Assembly (NCBI GenBank): GCA_946885645.1
Contig: CAMPGU010000292.1
Span: 1 to 5,235 of the forward strand
Length of the DNA: 5,235 nt
DNA from: an uncultured Haloferula sp.
GTDB lineage: Bacteria; Verrucomicrobiota; Verrucomicrobiae; Verrucomicrobiales; Akkermansiaceae
Direction of reading: 5' to 3'
Both the position numbers and the translations under genes were made by a program. Below the pieces are notes generated by a model. The model was not told the DNA's origin. It ran no database searches and saw nothing but the letters and a program-made list of their open reading frames with translations. Below are positions 4,174 to 5,235 of the stretch, piece by piece (positions within the stretch are counted from its first letter, which is position 1; every line of letters begins with the position of its first letter).

Positions 4174-5235
4174 ATGAGCCACGTCCTATCCACCTACGCC
4201 CGCTTTCCCGTCACGCTTGTCCGCGGCGAGGGCGCGCGCGTATGGGATGACACCGGGAAACCATATCTCGATTTCTGCACCGGCATCGCCGTTTGTTCCC
4301 TCGGCCATTGCCATCCCCGGCTGGTCGAGGCGATCCGCAAGCAGGCGGGGACGCTGATGCACGTCTCGAATCTCTACGGCATCCCGCAACAGGAGGAGCT
4401 TGCCCGGGTGATCGTGGAAGATCACGTGAAGCTGCCGGGAAGCGTCTTTTTCTCGAATTCCGGCGCCGAGTCGAACGACGGGCTCATCAAGAGCGCACGG
4501 CGCTTCGGCCACGCCCGCCCGCAAGCCGACGGCTCGCCGAGGTACGAGATTCTTAGTTTCACGAAGTCCTTTCACGGGAGGACCCTCGGCGGCATCAATG
4601 CCACCGGGCAGGAAAAGGTGAAGGAGGGCTTCGATCCCATGTTGCCGGGCTTCCGCCATCTGCCGTTCAACGATTTGACCGAACTGGAAGCGGCTATCGC
4701 ACCCGAGACCGCCGCGATCCTGCTGGAGCCGGTGCAGGGCGAGGGCGGCGTGAATGTCGCCACCCCGGAATTCCTGCGCGGAGTCGCCGCTCTCTGCAAG
4801 AAGCACGACCTCCTGCTCCTCCTTGATGAAGTGCAGACCGGCTTCGGCCGCTGCGGCCAGGCCATGGCATGGCGGGCCATCGCGCCGGAGCTGGAGCCGG
4901 ATGGGATTTCATGGGCGAAAGGCATGGGCGGCGGTTTTCCGATCGGTGCCTTTTGGCTCTCGGATCGCGCCATCGATGCTTCCGGCAAGGAGCTTTCGTC
5001 GCTGATGGGCCCCGGCTCGCATGGCACGACCTATGGGGGAAATCCGCTCGCATGTGCCGCCTCGCTCGCGGTGCTCGCGGAAGTCGCGGAGAAGGACCTC
5101 CACTCGAACGTGCTCGAACAGGAGGAGCGGATCCGCAAGGCAATCGCGTCTTGGCAGCTTCCGGTCATCACGGAAGTAAGGGGCATCGGCCTGCTGCTGG
5201 GAATCGGCGCGCTGGCGTTCGCCGCCGGAGCCACG
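4174..5235 (+). CDS. argD: Acetylornithine aminotransferase, C-terminus cut by window
   Basis: This class III PLP-dependent aminotransferase most likely converts N-acetylglutamate semialdehyde and glutamate to N-acetylornithine and 2-oxoglutarate in arginine synthesis, in the cytoplasm. The first 354 residues are present and the frame is open at the right edge; the family is usually near 390-400, so some 40-50 residues are missing. Visible features are FCTGIAVCSLGHCHP (34-48), the cofactor-phosphate motif NSGAESND (95-102), SFHGRT (132-137), EPVQGEGG (185-192), DEVQTGFGR (218-226), the Schiff-base lysine K249 in WAKGMGGGFPIGA, and GTTYGGNP (284-291). GHCHP and VQTGFGR fit ArgD better than gamma-aminobutyrate or ornithine aminotransferases, but related subtypes such as succinylornithine transaminase are not excluded. 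The in-frame ATG at 4144 would add ten residues; 4174 is preferred because MSHVLSTYARFPV fits the usual family N-terminus. Confidence 0.94.
   Translation, partial: MSHVLSTYARFPVTLVRGEGARVWDDTGKPYLDFCTGIAVCSLGHCHPRLVEAIRKQAGTLMHVSNLYGIPQQEELARVIVEDHVKLPGSVFFSNSGAESNDGLIKSARRFGHARPQADGSPRYEILSFTKSFHGRTLGGINATGQEKVKEGFDPMLPGFRHLPFNDLTELEAAIAPETAAILLEPVQGEGGVNVATPEFLRGVAALCKKHDLLLLLDEVQTGFGRCGQAMAWRAIAPELEPDGISWAKGMGGGFPIGAFWLSDRAIDASGKELSSLMGPGSHGTTYGGNPLACAASLAVLAEVAEKDLHSNVLEQEERIRKAIASWQLPVITEVRGIGLLLGIGALAFAAGAT

Noticed and set aside
1..5235. CRISPR, transposon, phage, defence or biosynthetic gene cluster
   Set aside because: No spaced direct-repeat array, transposase, integrase, phage or nuclease motif is seen; all recognisable genes belong to common housekeeping families.

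Overview
The window looks like chromosomal DNA from a high-GC Gram-negative bacterium. The best guess is a member of the Verrucomicrobiota, near the Luteolibacter/Verrucomicrobiaceae group. This rests on the gene mix, the long N-terminal extension of the signal peptidase, the almost complete lack of Shine-Dalgarno sequences before the start codons, and the palindrome-rich intergenic DNA. It is an impression from memory, not a database result.

Layout. Positions 1-397 hold no convincing complete gene. A short open stretch at the left edge (1-80) may be the end or the start of a neighbouring gene, and the rest is intergenic DNA with several strong hairpins. Three genes follow on the minus strand, read right to left: type I signal peptidase lepB (2926 to 1739), a squalene/phytoene synthase family protein (1675 to 839), and a small proline-rich lipoprotein (814 to 398). 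The gaps are 63 and 24 bases, so they could be one transcript. Positions 2927-3201 separate lepB from a divergent gene and contain four successive inverted repeats. On the plus strand come a ten-helix EamA/DMT-type transporter (3202 to 4116) and, after 57 bases, an acetylornithine aminotransferase-type enzyme (4174 onward), cut by the right edge after 354 codons.

How the genes fit together. The leftward group has a membrane and envelope theme: leader peptide cleavage, head-to-head isoprenoid condensation for squalene, hopanoids or carotenoids, and an exported lipoprotein. The rightward pair is a small-metabolite transporter and an arginine-biosynthesis aminotransferase; their link may be positional only.

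The coding genes belong to well-known families, and I see no phage, transposon, CRISPR or defence system. What merits a second look is non-coding or architectural: a possible pseudoknot or switch just before the synthase start codon, the hairpin cluster between lepB and the transporter, a hairpin plus a 14-codon overlapping ORF between the transporter and argD, and a large insertion in the signal peptidase.
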